Source: Deltaproteobacteria bacterium
GTDB taxonomy: Bacteria; Desulfobacterota; Desulfobulbia; Desulfobulbales; Desulfurivibrionaceae
NCBI GenBank assembly: GCA_013349295.1
Contig: DUZW01000002.1
Coordinates: forward strand, 1-64,000
Length of the DNA: 64,000 nt
Direction of reading: 5' to 3'
How positions within the stretch are numbered: the stretch's first letter is position 1; each line of letters opens with the position of its first letter. The translations under genes and the position numbers were made by a program. Below are positions 19,757-28,666 of the stretch, in pieces. Under the pieces are notes generated by a model that saw nothing but the letters and a program-made list of their open reading frames with translations, was not told where the DNA came from and ran no database searches.

Positions 19757-20011
19757 ATGGGAACAATATCCATACGCATCGAAGATGAGCTTCTTGCCGA
19801 AGTTACCAGCCAGGCAAGGGCGCTGCACATGACCCGGACAGAATATCTCCGACGCGCGATTGCCGAGATGAACGAAAAAGTAGCCCACGATCGCCGTCGG
19901 CAGCGTCTCCAGGAGGCCTCACGGAAGGTCCGTCAGGAAAGCATGCGGGGCAACCTGGAGTTTGCCGACATTGAGGATGATCCTGCCACAATTTTGTGGA
20001 GTAGGGGTTAA
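19757..20011 (+). CDS. Ribbon-helix-helix antitoxin-like protein, 3' end altered by IS insertion
   Basis: 84 residues (88 from ATG 19745). The N-terminus MGTISIRIEDELLAEV and following helices fit the RHH/CopG fold of type II antitoxins, which bind DNA and a toxin. The IS3 element begins at 19995 inside the last codons. Joining the flanks across the 4-nt target duplication gives ACA ATT TCA TAG, so the original protein ended ...PATIS. The current end ...PATILWSRG is read from IS sequence. No toxin gene is present: acnB lies upstream and the convergent ilvY downstream. It is therefore an orphan regulator or a relic. Confidence 0.7.
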   Translation: MGTISIRIEDELLAEVTSQARALHMTRTEYLRRAIAEMNEKVAHDRRRQRLQEASRKVRQESMRGNLEFADIEDDPATILWSRG

Positions 20012-21240
20012 ACCACTTTTCTATTGTTCCACCATGCCAGCTCAAAATGAGCCGGAGACCTATAGCCATTCGTCGAATGCTTCCGTTGCCGATTATAGTA
20101 GACTTCGATGTAGTTGAAAAGCGCCTGCTCAGCCCCGGCAACATTCTGAAATCTACAGTGATGAATGAGTTGGTCTTTATTGTGTGGAAGAAAGATTCTG
20201 CCACTGCATTGTCCCAGCAGTTCCCCTTCCGACTCATACTTTGCACGAACCCGTGTTTTTTCAGTACTGCTCTGAAATCCCCGCTGGCATACTGAACGCC
20301 TCGGTCACTGTGAACCATCAACCCTCGGCCAGGACGGCGGCGCAAGATTGCCTTATTTAATGCCCTGATTGCAGAAGCCCTCTCAAGAGAGGCACTGAGA
20401 TTCCAACCCACCACGACACGGGAAAACAGATCTATGAAAACCGTCAGGTAATGCCATTTGCCTCCAACCTTCAAATATGTGATGTCCGTTACCCATGCCT
20501 GGTTCGGGGAGGATACTGTAAATTGGCGGTCAAGCAGGTTGGGTGCCACGGGTTCATTGTGTTTTGAATCCGTGGTTGCCACAAACTTCTTCACGGTGCG
20601 GCATTTCAACCCCATCTCCCGCATCAACCGGGCCACACGAGGACGGCTTATCTTCGTCAGCGCTGGATCGTCATGAAGATCTGCGGTAATCATCGGGCTG
20701 CCTGCCATACCGTTATGTTTTGCAAACAGATCTTTTCTGCCGATTTTTAAATTTTCATTCCCAATCCGCCGTCGAGACAACGGCGCAATACGCCAACGAT
20801 AATAGCCGCTCGGGGAAACAGCCAAAACATGGCACATCTTCTTCACCGGAAATGAGGAGCGGTTTTTTTCTATGAATTGAAATCTCATTTCGGTGCCCTG
20901 CTGAAGATGGCCATGGCTTTTTTTTAGAATATCTCGCTCCATTTCCGCATCTTTGAGCTTCTTCTCAAGTTCTCTGATCCTCTGCTCTTGAGGGCTAATT
21001 AGCTCACGCCCATATCCAGGGAAGGCGTGACCCTCTCTGCCCCGATGCTCTCTGCGCCATCTATAGAGAAGATCTTTTGTGATACTACCGAGATGCTCGG
21101 CTACTTCGGTGGCTGTCCGGCCCGGCTCCTCTGACAACCGAACTGCATTACGTTTAAAATCTGGATCGTAGTTCCTGCGTTCTAAATTCATGACACACTC
21201 ATGTCATTGCCTCTAACAATGACTTAACCGAGTGTCCACT
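19995..21240 (-). mobile_element. IS3-family insertion sequence with 4-bp target duplication ATTT
   Basis: A 1246-bp element. Ends are TGTGGAGTAGGGGTTAA at 19995-20011 and, on the opposite strand, AGTGGACACTCGGTTAA at 21240-21224 (about 11 of the 16 aligned inner bases match). ATTT flanks both ends (19991-19994 and 21241-21244), consistent with the 3-4 bp duplications of the family. It carries one transposase region on the minus strand, which is frameshifted, so this copy is probably immobile on its own. The insertion lies between the RHH gene and ilvY. Confidence 0.85.
20008..21191 (-). pseudogene. IS3-family transposase (OrfA-OrfB), frameshifted
   Basis: The OrfA part (residues 1-about 105) has the HTH segment TATEVAEHLGS and a leucine-rich coiled coil. 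The OrfB part has the DDE motif: D in WVTDITYL, D in HSDRGVQYAS, E in WDNAVAESFFH. OrfA and OrfB are in one frame through a run of eight A (20918-20925, complement); a seven-A run would end OrfA at a nearby TGA with the usual slippery site. Near 20170 the frame is lost. Adding one base after ATAAAGACC restores a typical OrfB C-terminus (FNYIEVYYNRQRKHS, then a stop at 20008-20010). A single-base deletion therefore inactivated it. Confidence 0.85.
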
Positions 21241-21268
21241 ATTTCATAGCAGGATCACTCCGGATCGA

Positions 21269-22186
21269 TTATCCCCGAAGGTTTCCCGCCGCGTTTTTCT
21301 CATGATTCGGCGTTTTTCGGGCGGAAATCTCCCAGAAGGCCAGGATCTTGGGGTTACGCAGGTTTTTCTTCACGGTGCAGACCCCCAGGGAAAATGGGGC
21401 CAACCGGGGAGAGATATCAAGTACCGTGATCTGCTCCTGAAGGGGGCTTTTTTCCAGGACCAGCAGGGGCACCACCCCGACCCCGCACCCCAGGCTGACC
21501 ATAGCGATGATCGCCTCGTTGCCCGCTACTTGGGCGTAGATGTTGGGCTGAATCTTTTTCGCGGCAAACCAGCGGTCGAGCCGCTCCCGGCTGAGTCCCT
21601 GTTCGGCCATGATCACCGGGGTTTTCCGCCAGTCGATCTCCGGCCCGTCATGGATCACCGTTTCCGGAAAGGCCAGCGGCGCGATGAAGACCAGCGGCGT
21701 TTCGGTAATCGGCATGAACTCCAGGCCGCTTGCCTCCTTATCCGGCAGGGCATCGATGATCACCTCCACCTCGCCGTTTTTCAGCCGGGTCAAGCCCTGG
21801 GCCGCATCGCCGGTCTGTAGCTTGATCTGCACCTCCGGACAATCCTTGCGGAACCTGCCGAGGATACCGGGCAGAATGCCGTAAGCCGCAGTCACCGAGC
21901 AGTAAAGGGAGATGTCGCCGTGCAGGGTCGTATCTCCGGCAAGGCTGTTTTTCAGCTCCTTCCAGCGCTCGATGGTCTCCTCGGCATACTGCTTCAGAGC
22001 CTCTCCCGCCTTGGTCAACCGCACCGAGCGGTTGTCCCGGTCAAAGAGCCGTTCCCCCACCTCCGCCTCAATACGCTGAATGGTGCGGGTGAGGGCAGAA
22101 GGCGTCACATGACAGGCCCGGCTGGTCCTGCCGAAATGCAGGGACTCGGCCAGGTGGCGAAAGAGTTTCAGAGAATCCATGTCCAT
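21269..22186 (-). CDS. ilvY: LysR-type regulator IlvY, activator of ilvC
   Basis: A 305-residue LysR-family protein. N-terminal winged HTH (DSLKLFRHLAESLHFGRTS, then TPSALTRTIQRIE), linker helix and a periplasmic-binding-protein-like effector domain. The divergent arrangement with ilvC and the N-terminal sequence match IlvY, which activates ilvC when its substrates acetolactate or acetohydroxybutyrate are bound. Start ATG 22186 with GGAAAGGAAA upstream; ATG 22180 is an alternative. Its 3' end lies 28 nt from the IS. Confidence 0.88.
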   Translation of the reverse strand: MDMDSLKLFRHLAESLHFGRTSRACHVTPSALTRTIQRIEAEVGERLFDRDNRSVRLTKAGEALKQYAEETIERWKELKNSLAGDTTLHGDISLYCSVTAAYGILPGILGRFRKDCPEVQIKLQTGDAAQGLTRLKNGEVEVIIDALPDKEASGLEFMPITETPLVFIAPLAFPETVIHDGPEIDWRKTPVIMAEQGLSRERLDRWFAAKKIQPNIYAQVAGNEAIIAMVSLGCGVGVVPLLVLEKSPLQEQITVLDISPRLAPFSLGVCTVKKNLRNPKILAFWEISARKTPNHEKNAAGNLRG

Positions 22187-22253
22187 GACAACGGTTTCCT
22201 TTCCAGAAAAATAGTGCCTTCTTGTCTGTGGTTGGGCAGGGCAAGCAGACATG

Positions 22254-22268
22254 TTGCGATTTCTGCAA
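22254..22268. promoter_or_regulatory. Candidate IlvY operator
   Basis: TTGC-7 nt-GCAA is a dyad of the LysR T-N11-A type inside the ilvY-ilvC divergent region, 23 nt upstream of the ilvC -35 hexamer. That is the position expected for an activator site. Confidence 0.5.
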
Positions 22269-22290
22269 TACAATATCGCGAACAAGTCAC

Positions 22291-22318
22291 TTGACGCAAC
22301 AGAAAATGCCGCTATGAT
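22291..22318 (+). promoter_or_regulatory. ilvC promoter
   Basis: TTGACG (22291-22296), 16-nt spacer, TATGAT (22313-22318), 57 nt upstream of the ilvC start codon. Confidence 0.6.
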
Positions 22319-22375
22319 GGGCCGAGAAGTAAGAAAAGAAAAACATATTTCCAATACGATAAGGAGAACCATCCC

Positions 22376-23848
22376 ATGGGACAGAACTATTTCAACAGCC
22401 TGCCGCTGCGTCTGCAGCTTGAGGAGCTCGGCCAGTGCCGCTTCATGGACTCTTCCGAGTTCAACGGGGTTGAGGCGCTCAAGGGCAAAAAGATCGTCAT
22501 CGTCGGTTGCGGCGCCCAGGGGCTGCACCAGGGGTTGAACCTTCGGGACAGCGGGCTTGATGTTTCCTACGCCCTGCGCGCGGAGGCGATCAGCGAGCAG
22601 CGCCAGTCCTTTAAGAATGCCAACGGCAACAGCTTCAAGGTGGGCACCCCCGAGCAGCTGATCCCCACCGCCGATCTGGTCATCAATCTGACCCCGGACA
22701 AACAGCACACCAAGGTGGTCTCCGCCATCATGCCCCTGATGAAGCAGGGCGCCTGCCTCTCTTACTCCCACGGTTTCAACATCGTTGAAGAAGGGATGCA
22801 GATCCGCAAGGACCTCACGGTGATCATGGTTGCCCCCAAGTCCCCCGGCACCGAGGTGCGGGAGGAATACAAACGCGGCTTCGGCGTGCCCACACTGATT
22901 GCGGTGCATCGCGAGAACGACCCCAAGGACGAGGGCTGGGACCTGGCCAAGGCCTATGCCTGCGGCACCGGAGGCGACCGCGCCGGCGTGTTGCAGTCTT
23001 CCTTTGTCGCCGAGGTGAAGTCCGACCTGATGGGCGAGCAGACCATCCTCTGCGGCATGCTCCAGGCCGGTTCCTTGCTTTGCTACGACAAGATGATGGA
23101 AAAGGGAATGGAGAGCGGCTATGCCTCCAAGCTCATCCAATCCGGCTGGGAAACCATCACCGAGGCCTTGAAGCACGGCGGTATCACCAACATGATGGAC
23201 CGCCTCTCCAACCCGGCCAAGATCAAGGCCTTCTACCTTGCCGAGGAGCTCAAGGAAATCCTGGCATCGCTCTTCGAGAAGCACATGGATGACATCATGA
23301 GCGGCCATTTCTCCAAGACCATGATGGAAGACTGGGCCAACAACGACGCCAACCTCCTCAAGTGGCGCGCCGCCACGGCGGAAACCGCCTTCGAGAAGTC
23401 CATCTCTGCCACCACACCCATCGCCGAGCAGGAGTACTTTGACCACGGCATCCTGATGGTGGCCATGGTCAAGGCCGGGGTCGAGCTGGCCTTTGACACC
23501 ATGGTCTCCGCCGGAATCAAGGAAGAATCCGCCTATTACGAATCGCTGCATGAGGTTCCCCTCATCGCCAACACCATCGCCCGAAAGAAGCTCTACGAGA
23601 TGAACGTGGTTATCTCCGACACCGCCGAGTACGGCTGCTATCTCTTTGCCCATGCCGCAGTGCCTTTGCTCGCCGACTTCATGAAGAAGATCGACACCGA
23701 CGTGATCGGCAAGGGGCTTGTGCTCAAGGACAACGGGGTGAGCAACGTGGAGCTGGTCCGGGTCAACGAGGCGATCCGCTACACCGGGGTCGAGGAGATC
23801 GGCGCGGAGCTGCGCTCCTACATGGAGGCGATGAAACCCATCATCTGA
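22376..23848 (+). CDS. ilvC: Ketol-acid reductoisomerase, class II (long form)
   Basis: A 490-residue enzyme for the second common step of valine/isoleucine synthesis (acetolactate to dihydroxyisovalerate, NADPH-dependent). Length and the duplicated C-terminal domain mark the plant/enterobacterial class II, not the 330-residue class I. Visible: the Rossmann motif [20 protein letters not shown], the LTPDKQH segment, and the Mg-binding acidic residues in the [11 protein letters not shown] stretch. Strong Shine-Dalgarno AAGGAGA. Confidence 0.96.
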   Translation: MGQNYFNSLPLRLQLEELGQCRFMDSSEFNGVEALKGKKIVIVGCGAQGLHQGLNLRDSGLDVSYALRAEAISEQRQSFKNANGNSFKVGTPEQLIPTADLVINLTPDKQHTKVVSAIMPLMKQGACLSYSHGFNIVEEGMQIRKDLTVIMVAPKSPGTEVREEYKRGFGVPTLIAVHRENDPKDEGWDLAKAYACGTGGDRAGVLQSSFVAEVKSDLMGEQTILCGMLQAGSLLCYDKMMEKGMESGYASKLIQSGWETITEALKHGGITNMMDRLSNPAKIKAFYLAEELKEILASLFEKHMDDIMSGHFSKTMMEDWANNDANLLKWRAATAETAFEKSISATTPIAEQEYFDHGILMVAMVKAGVELAFDTMVSAGIKEESAYYESLHEVPLIANTIARKKLYEMNVVISDTAEYGCYLFAHAAVPLLADFMKKIDTDVIGKGLVLKDNGVSNVELVRVNEAIRYTGVEEIGAELRSYMEAMKPII

Positions 23849-23875
23849 ACGGCAGCCCAAAAGCTCGTAGTCATG

Positions 23876-23903
23876 GGGAACCCGAACGGGTTCCCTTTTT
23901 TTT
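23876..23903 (+). terminator. Terminator after ilvC
   Basis: GGGAACCC-GAAC-GGGTTCCC followed by eight T residues. Confidence 0.92.
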
Positions 23904-24030
23904 GTCGCCGACACAGGCGTTGACGCTCCGAAAAAATTCGGCTTGACCGAAGCCTAGCCCCGTATGCTACACTTTCTCTATCCTTGGAATAAATTTTCTT
24001 AAAATCATCCAAAAAGAGGAGACGCAGCGC

Positions 24031-25605
24031 ATGAAGAAGCGGATATGGATAGGCTCGATCGTGGCCCTCACCCTGGTCTGGACAACCCCTGGCTTGGCGA
24101 CGGCCAAAACTACCAAGTCCGGTAAGGGCGTGGATGAGGCCACCTGTTTTTCCTGCCATGAGGAGGTCAGGGAGCTAAAAAAAGGATCCAAGCACGCGAG
24201 TCTTGCCTGCACCACCTGTCATTCCCAGTTGGACGCCCATCTGGCCAATCCCGAGACCAAGCCGGTGACCAGCCTTGATCTCGCCACCTGCGGCAGCTGC
24301 CACAAGGATCAGTTTAAGAGTTTTTACCGGGTGAACTACGATGCTCAGCCCCGGAAGGAAAAAGGCACCCCCACCGGCCGTTCACCCATGCAGGACAAGC
24401 TCCTCGCCCCCCATGGCTTCACCAAGGAACACAACGAACCGCGCTCCCATCCTTTTATGGTCGTTGATCAGCTTGCGGTGGATCGTTTTGCCGGGGGCCG
24501 CTACCAGTTTAAAAATATGCACGGTATGACCGAGCCGGGCAAGACCTGGGATGTGCTCGAGGATACGGGCAAATTACTGCCATACACGGCCAAGGCCGGT
24601 AACCCCGTCTGCCTGCAGTGCAAAACCTCCGACCTGATTCTTAAGTGGAAGTATATGGGCGACAAGGACCCGCAGGCCAAGTGGGATCGGACCTCCGATG
24701 TCAACGCGCTCATCAAGGATGTGCATAATCCGGTGGGGTGCATCCAGTGCCATGATCCGCACGGCACCAAGCCGCGTATCGTCCGCGACGGTCTGATCGA
24801 AGCGGTGGAGCGTGACGGGGCTCGACCTTACAATGCCGACAAGGGTAAGGGGAAGGTCAAGGTTTTGGATTTCCGAGGTTTTCGCAAGATCGGACTGCTT
24901 GACAAGATGGACTCCACCCTGCTGTGCGGCCAGTGTCATGTGGAGTACAACTGTAACCCAGGCTTTGAGCCGGAAAGCGGGGCCAAGGTCGGGATGGACG
25001 ACCGTCGGACCAATCATTTCCCCATGAAGAATGCCTTGGATATTCTCGCCCACTACGACAAGCTTAAGTTCCGCGACTTCAAGCATGCGGTGACCGGCGC
25101 CAATCTGATCAAACTCCAGCATCCGGAGATGGAAACCTACTGGGGCAGCGTCCACGACAAGGCCGGGGTGCAGTGCCATAACTGCCATATGCCCAAGGAG
25201 AAAAACGGTGCCGGCAAGTCCTTCACTTCACATCAGGTGGTGCGGCCCAAGGACCATGTCAAGCAGGCCTGCCTGACCTGCCATCCCAAGTCCACCGTGG
25301 AGGAGAAGCTCTCTCAGATCCAGGCGGTGCAGAACTATACCCGCGGCAAGATGCGCAAGTCCGAAGCCTTGCTGGGTGAATTGATCGACACCTTTGCCGC
25401 AGCCCAGAAGGCCGGTGTGCCGGAGACGGTACTGGCCGAGGCCCGCAAGCAACACGAGATAGCCCATGTGCTCTGGGAGTGGTGGACTGCCGAGAACAGT
25501 GATGGATGGCACAACCCTGGCTTGGCCAGGGAGAGTCTGACCGCTTCCATGGCTGCCTCCCAAAAGGGAATCGACCTGCTCAAGGAAGCGATGAAGAAGA
25601 AGTAG
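24031..25605 (+). CDS. Octaheme cytochrome c nitrite reductase (ONR type)
   Basis: 524 residues with a signal peptide (1-25), hence periplasmic. Eight heme motifs: CXXCH at C39, C60 and C87, then CLQCK at C194-K198, then CXXCH at C237, C299, C382 and C414. Lys ligation of the fourth heme is the catalytic-site signature of NrfA-like enzymes. Eight hemes with the Lys heme in fourth place is the order in the Thioalkalivibrio octaheme nitrite reductase, unlike five-heme NrfA. Y306-N-C308 follows heme 6. In the Thioalkalivibrio enzyme the active-site Tyr and a Cys two residues later are covalently linked. It is predicted to reduce nitrite (and hydroxylamine, sulfite) by six electrons to ammonia. 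No nrfH-like donor is adjacent. Confidence 0.9.
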   Translation: MKKRIWIGSIVALTLVWTTPGLATAKTTKSGKGVDEATCFSCHEEVRELKKGSKHASLACTTCHSQLDAHLANPETKPVTSLDLATCGSCHKDQFKSFYRVNYDAQPRKEKGTPTGRSPMQDKLLAPHGFTKEHNEPRSHPFMVVDQLAVDRFAGGRYQFKNMHGMTEPGKTWDVLEDTGKLLPYTAKAGNPVCLQCKTSDLILKWKYMGDKDPQAKWDRTSDVNALIKDVHNPVGCIQCHDPHGTKPRIVRDGLIEAVERDGARPYNADKGKGKVKVLDFRGFRKIGLLDKMDSTLLCGQCHVEYNCNPGFEPESGAKVGMDDRRTNHFPMKNALDILAHYDKLKFRDFKHAVTGANLIKLQHPEMETYWGSVHDKAGVQCHNCHMPKEKNGAGKSFTSHQVVRPKDHVKQACLTCHPKSTVEEKLSQIQAVQNYTRGKMRKSEALLGELIDTFAAAQKAGVPETVLAEARKQHEIAHVLWEWWTAENSDGWHNPGLARESLTASMAASQKGIDLLKEAMKKK

Positions 25606-25620
25606 AAAAGAGAAGGAGAA

Positions 25621-25657
25621 AAACAGAAACGGCGGGCTTGGCCCGCCGTTTCTGTTT
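25621..25657. terminator. Strong hairpin terminator after the octaheme reductase
   Basis: A 17-bp stem (AAACAGAAACGGCGGGC and its complement) with a 3-nt loop TTG, followed by a T-rich stretch. The symmetry allows it to also stop minus-strand transcription. Confidence 0.9.
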
Positions 25658-25667
25658 GGAGGTTTTT

Positions 25668-25980
25668 TTACCGCTTGATGGGCAGTCCCGCCGCCTTCCA
25701 GGCGCTGATGCCGCCCCCTGGATTGCAGATCTCGCCATACCCCGTGCCGAAAAAATACTGCCCCACTGCGCAGATCAGCAGAAGGGGATGGCCGGTGGCC
25801 AGAGTCATCCGCCCCTTGGCCGGTTCCCCGTAGGGTATGAACCGCGAGCCGAAAATGGATCCTTCGTGGAGTTCCTGGGACGAGCGGACATCCACAAGCA
25901 CAAGATTCTTGCGGCTTTCCATGAGGGCTTTGGCTTCATGCGAGGACAGGTTCAGAAGATGGAGAGTAGTACTCCCGAGC
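25668..25980 (-). pseudogene. Decayed copy of the rhodanese gene
   Basis: The minus-strand frame ending at 25668 reads NLVLVDVRSSQELHEGS ... GGGISAWKAAGLPIKR and is a close relative of the intact rhodanese at 28153-28587. It lacks the signal peptide and start region. The active-site loop has lost six residues: the intact copy has CAVGGRSFAVGQYF, this one CAVGQYF. The nearest ATG (25922) would give 84 residues. It is a non-functional remnant of a duplication, joined directly to a yedF remnant. Confidence 0.8.
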
Positions 25981-25993
25981 AGGCAGGGAACTC

Positions 25994-26108
25994 TTATGTT
26001 TCCTGCGCGTTACGGTCGGAGCAGGTGTAAATCTCCACTCCCTGGGCGACCAGCTCCCGAAGCGGAGCAATCAGATCTGATTCGGTGGCGGTGATTTTTC
26101 CCCGGAAT
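25994..26108 (-). pseudogene. yedF remnant fused to the rhodanese remnant
   Basis: The minus-strand frame reads ITATESDLIAPLRELVAQG then VEIYTCSDRN and a stop at 25994-25996. The same region of the intact YedF at about 29960-30055 reads ITATESDLIAPLRELAAQG then VEIYSCGTC. Identity at the DNA level is high (about nine in ten bases by eye over 90 nt). One base is missing in the A run upstream of this segment, so the frame breaks there. The cysteine desulfurase gene that separates yedF and rhodanese in the intact cluster is absent. Confidence 0.8.
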
Positions 26109-26148
26109 TATGAAGCCTTTCCTGTAATCCGGCAACAAGAAAAGATGT

Positions 26149-26185
26149 AAAAAAAAGGGAAGCCCATGCGGGCTTCCCTTTTTTT
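26149..26185. terminator. Bidirectional terminator downstream of the chemoreceptor
   Basis: GGGAAGCCC-ATGC-GGGCTTCCC flanked by A and T runs on both sides. It serves the chemoreceptor on the minus strand. Confidence 0.9.
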
Positions 26186-26228
26186 CATGGTGTGCTGTTC
26201 GTGTTACACGAAAATTGTTCGGTGTCGA

Positions 26229-28031
26229 TCAAGCGGCGCCCCGCACCAGGGCGGTCAGGCTGCGCACGGTATCCTTCATTTGTTCCGACTGCGCGTTCAG
26301 TTCTTCGGAGGCGCTGGCCGCCTCCTCGGCGATGGCGGCATTCTGCTGAGTCACCGTATCCAGCTCGGTAACCGCGAGATTCACCTGGCCGACCCCTGTA
26401 GCCTGTTCCTGAGAGGCGTTGGCAAGCTCGGCCATGAGCATGGCAATCTTGGCGGTGTTCTCCGCCGCTTCCCGGAAAGAGTGGTTGGTGGTCGCCACCA
26501 GTTTGGTGCCGGCCTGAACCTTGCTCACCGTGCCCTCGATCATCCCGGCCGTGTTTTTGGCAGCCTCCGAAGCCCGCATGGCGAGATTGCGCACCTCATC
26601 GGCCACCACGGCAAAACCCGCGCCTGCTTCCCCGGCCCGGGCCGCTTCCACCGCCGCATTCAAGGCCAAAAGATTGGTCTGGAACGCTATCTCATCAATG
26701 GTCTTGACGATCTTGGATGTTTCTTCGCTGGCCTTGGCGATCTCGTCCATGGATTTGGTCAGCATCCCCATGGATTCATTGGCCGTGTTGATCACCTGCC
26801 GGGCCTCACCGGCCAGGGTATTGGCCTGGCCGACGTTGTCGGCGTTCTGCTTGGTAACGCTGGAAATCTCTTCCAGTGAGGCCGAGGTTTCCTCGATGGC
26901 GGCGGCCTGATTTCCGGCCCCGTCCGCCAGGGACTGGCTCACGGAAGAAACCTGGCTGGCTGCGTCATGCACCTCCGCGGCGCCGCAGGTCAGGTCCTCG
27001 CTGATTCTTTCCAGCGAGCCCACGACGAGAGAGGTAAAATAGGCCGCCATGAAAATGCTGAAGGCAATGACGAGCAGACCGGCAGTCGCGGTCAGGAGCA
27101 GGGAAAATCTGTCCTCCTGCATATGGCTGTCCGCAAGGGCAACAAGGTCCGCAGCGAGACGGTTTTCCACCTCTTTCATCAGATCGATTTTTTGGGTCAT
27201 CGTATCAAACCAGTGTTCCGCCGGAATGCCGAAGCCGCCCTCCAGATGTTTGTCAAAAGCGGCGGTCTCCATGGCGGCTACCTCACCGACTGCCGGGGCA
27301 TTCATCTTTTCCTTGTGAAAATCCCTGGCCGGTGAGTCGACAAAGGCAAGGAAATTATCAAGAAAAACTTTCTGCGCCGAATAAACTTCCACAAACTTCC
27401 GGTACATCCCTGGGGCGAACCCGTCCTTGGCAAAGGTGTTGCTCAGCACCGCCCTCTCAATGCCCATTCGCTCCTTGGCCTCCACAAAATTGTAGTAGGC
27501 GGTGAGTGCCTTCATGATTTTCTGATCCGGGCTGGTCTTGGCAATCATGGGAATAGCGGTCAGGAATTCATGGATCATGCCGGTGTAAAAACCAATGGCC
27601 TCTGGTCCGGCAATGGCTTGGGCATCGGTCTGCTGACGGATCGCGGTGATCTTCTCTGCCCCGGCCAAAGCGCTTTGTAATTTTTCCTTCAGGGCAGGGT
27701 CACCCTTGTCCGCCTTGGAAGCGACGAGAAACTCCTTGAAGGCGACGATTCGTTTGTCGGTTTCGGCACGTTGGCCCGGAAGCCGATCAGCGAATTTTTG
27801 CCCGTTGCTGCCAAGAAAACCCGCCGTCATCCCCCGTTCCTTCTGGGCCTCATGGGCAATCTCCGTGCTGAGACCGGCGATGGCGGCAAGCTCCTTGAGG
27901 GCCGTGGCCTCACTGAGGTTGGTGTATCGTTCCGCACTGTTGCTGAGAAGAATAGCGATCAGAAAAAACAGTGGAAGACAGACAAGCAGGCGCAACATGG
28001 TTTTGATGGGGAGTTTCTGGACAAAATTCAT
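26229..28031 (-). CDS. Methyl-accepting chemotaxis protein with NIT (nitrate/nitrite-sensing) domain
   Basis: A 600-residue transmembrane chemoreceptor. TM1 at about 13-32, periplasmic NIT-type helical domain ([14 protein letters not shown] and following; NIT domains are linked to nitrate/nitrite sensing), TM2 at about 312-335, then a signalling domain with the conserved hairpin tip ([21 protein letters not shown]). No HAMP is obvious after TM2. It has no C-terminal CheB/CheR pentapeptide. Start ATG 28031 has AGGAGGAG 8 nt upstream; the frame is open 26 codons further without support. It sits next to the octaheme nitrite reductase, so nitrite or nitrate taxis is a reasonable guess. Confidence 0.9.
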   Translation of the reverse strand: MNFVQKLPIKTMLRLLVCLPLFFLIAILLSNSAERYTNLSEATALKELAAIAGLSTEIAHEAQKERGMTAGFLGSNGQKFADRLPGQRAETDKRIVAFKEFLVASKADKGDPALKEKLQSALAGAEKITAIRQQTDAQAIAGPEAIGFYTGMIHEFLTAIPMIAKTSPDQKIMKALTAYYNFVEAKERMGIERAVLSNTFAKDGFAPGMYRKFVEVYSAQKVFLDNFLAFVDSPARDFHKEKMNAPAVGEVAAMETAAFDKHLEGGFGIPAEHWFDTMTQKIDLMKEVENRLAADLVALADSHMQEDRFSLLLTATAGLLVIAFSIFMAAYFTSLVVGSLERISEDLTCGAAEVHDAASQVSSVSQSLADGAGNQAAAIEETSASLEEISSVTKQNADNVGQANTLAGEARQVINTANESMGMLTKSMDEIAKASEETSKIVKTIDEIAFQTNLLALNAAVEAARAGEAGAGFAVVADEVRNLAMRASEAAKNTAGMIEGTVSKVQAGTKLVATTNHSFREAAENTAKIAMLMAELANASQEQATGVGQVNLAVTELDTVTQQNAAIAEEAASASEELNAQSEQMKDTVRSLTALVRGAA

Positions 28032-28152
28032 GGGGATGGACTCCTCCTGACGTAGTGTGCGGTTTCCTACAGTTAAAAAAAAATAGCATTTCCGCAAAAT
28101 TTCATACATGACTTAAGTCAAGGGGAGACATTTTTTTAAAATTACAAGCAGA

Positions 28153-28587
28153 TTAACGCGGTTGCAGGGGCAACCCCGCCGCCTTCCAGGCGCTGATCCC
28201 ACCGCCCAGATTGTAAATCTCCCCATAGCTTTTGCCGGAAAAATACTGGCCCACCGCAAAGCTTCGCCCGCCAACGGCGCAGATCAGCAAGAGGGGGTGG
28301 CCGGTGGGCAGGCTCATATTGCCTTTGGCCAGCTCGCCAAACGGCATGAGCTGCGAGCCGGCAATGAATCCCTCGGACAGTTCTTGCGGCGAACGGACAT
28401 CCACCAGCACCAGATCCTTGCGGCTTTCGATGAGGGCCTTGGCCTCCTGTGGAGAAAGGGTGCGGAAGATCGGGGTATTGGCGGAACCCGGCGAGGCCTG
28501 TGTGTTTTGCGGGGTATTTCTGTCGCCGCAACCGATTGCCGCAAGCAAGAGGATCAAGAGGAAACATGCCTGGAGATAGCTTTTCAT
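28153..28587 (-). CDS. Rhodanese-like sulfurtransferase, predicted lipoprotein
   Basis: 144 residues. The N-terminus has a lipoprotein-type signal with the lipobox-like AAIGC and the acylated Cys at about residue 20. A single rhodanese domain follows, with the active-site loop C-A-V-G-G-R-S (catalytic Cys). It is predicted to be anchored outside the cytoplasm and to handle sulfane sulfur or polysulfide. It lies downstream of a YedF gene and a cysteine desulfurase-like gene on the same strand, but with an 80-nt gap. A decayed copy lies at 25668-25980. Confidence 0.88.
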   Translation of the reverse strand: MKSYLQACFLLILLLAAIGCGDRNTPQNTQASPGSANTPIFRTLSPQEAKALIESRKDLVLVDVRSPQELSEGFIAGSQLMPFGELAKGNMSLPTGHPLLLICAVGGRSFAVGQYFSGKSYGEIYNLGGGISAWKAAGLPLQPR

Positions 28588-28666
28588 AAAAACCTCGATT
28601 GTTTTTTTTTAAATTGAAACAGCGGCATGACCGCATATGGATAAGAGTGGGAAAATGGGCATGAAA

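Noticed and set aside
22187-23914. Extension of the ilvY frame far upstream through ilvC
   Set aside because: It lies antisense to ilvC; the LysR HTH begins right after ATG 22186.
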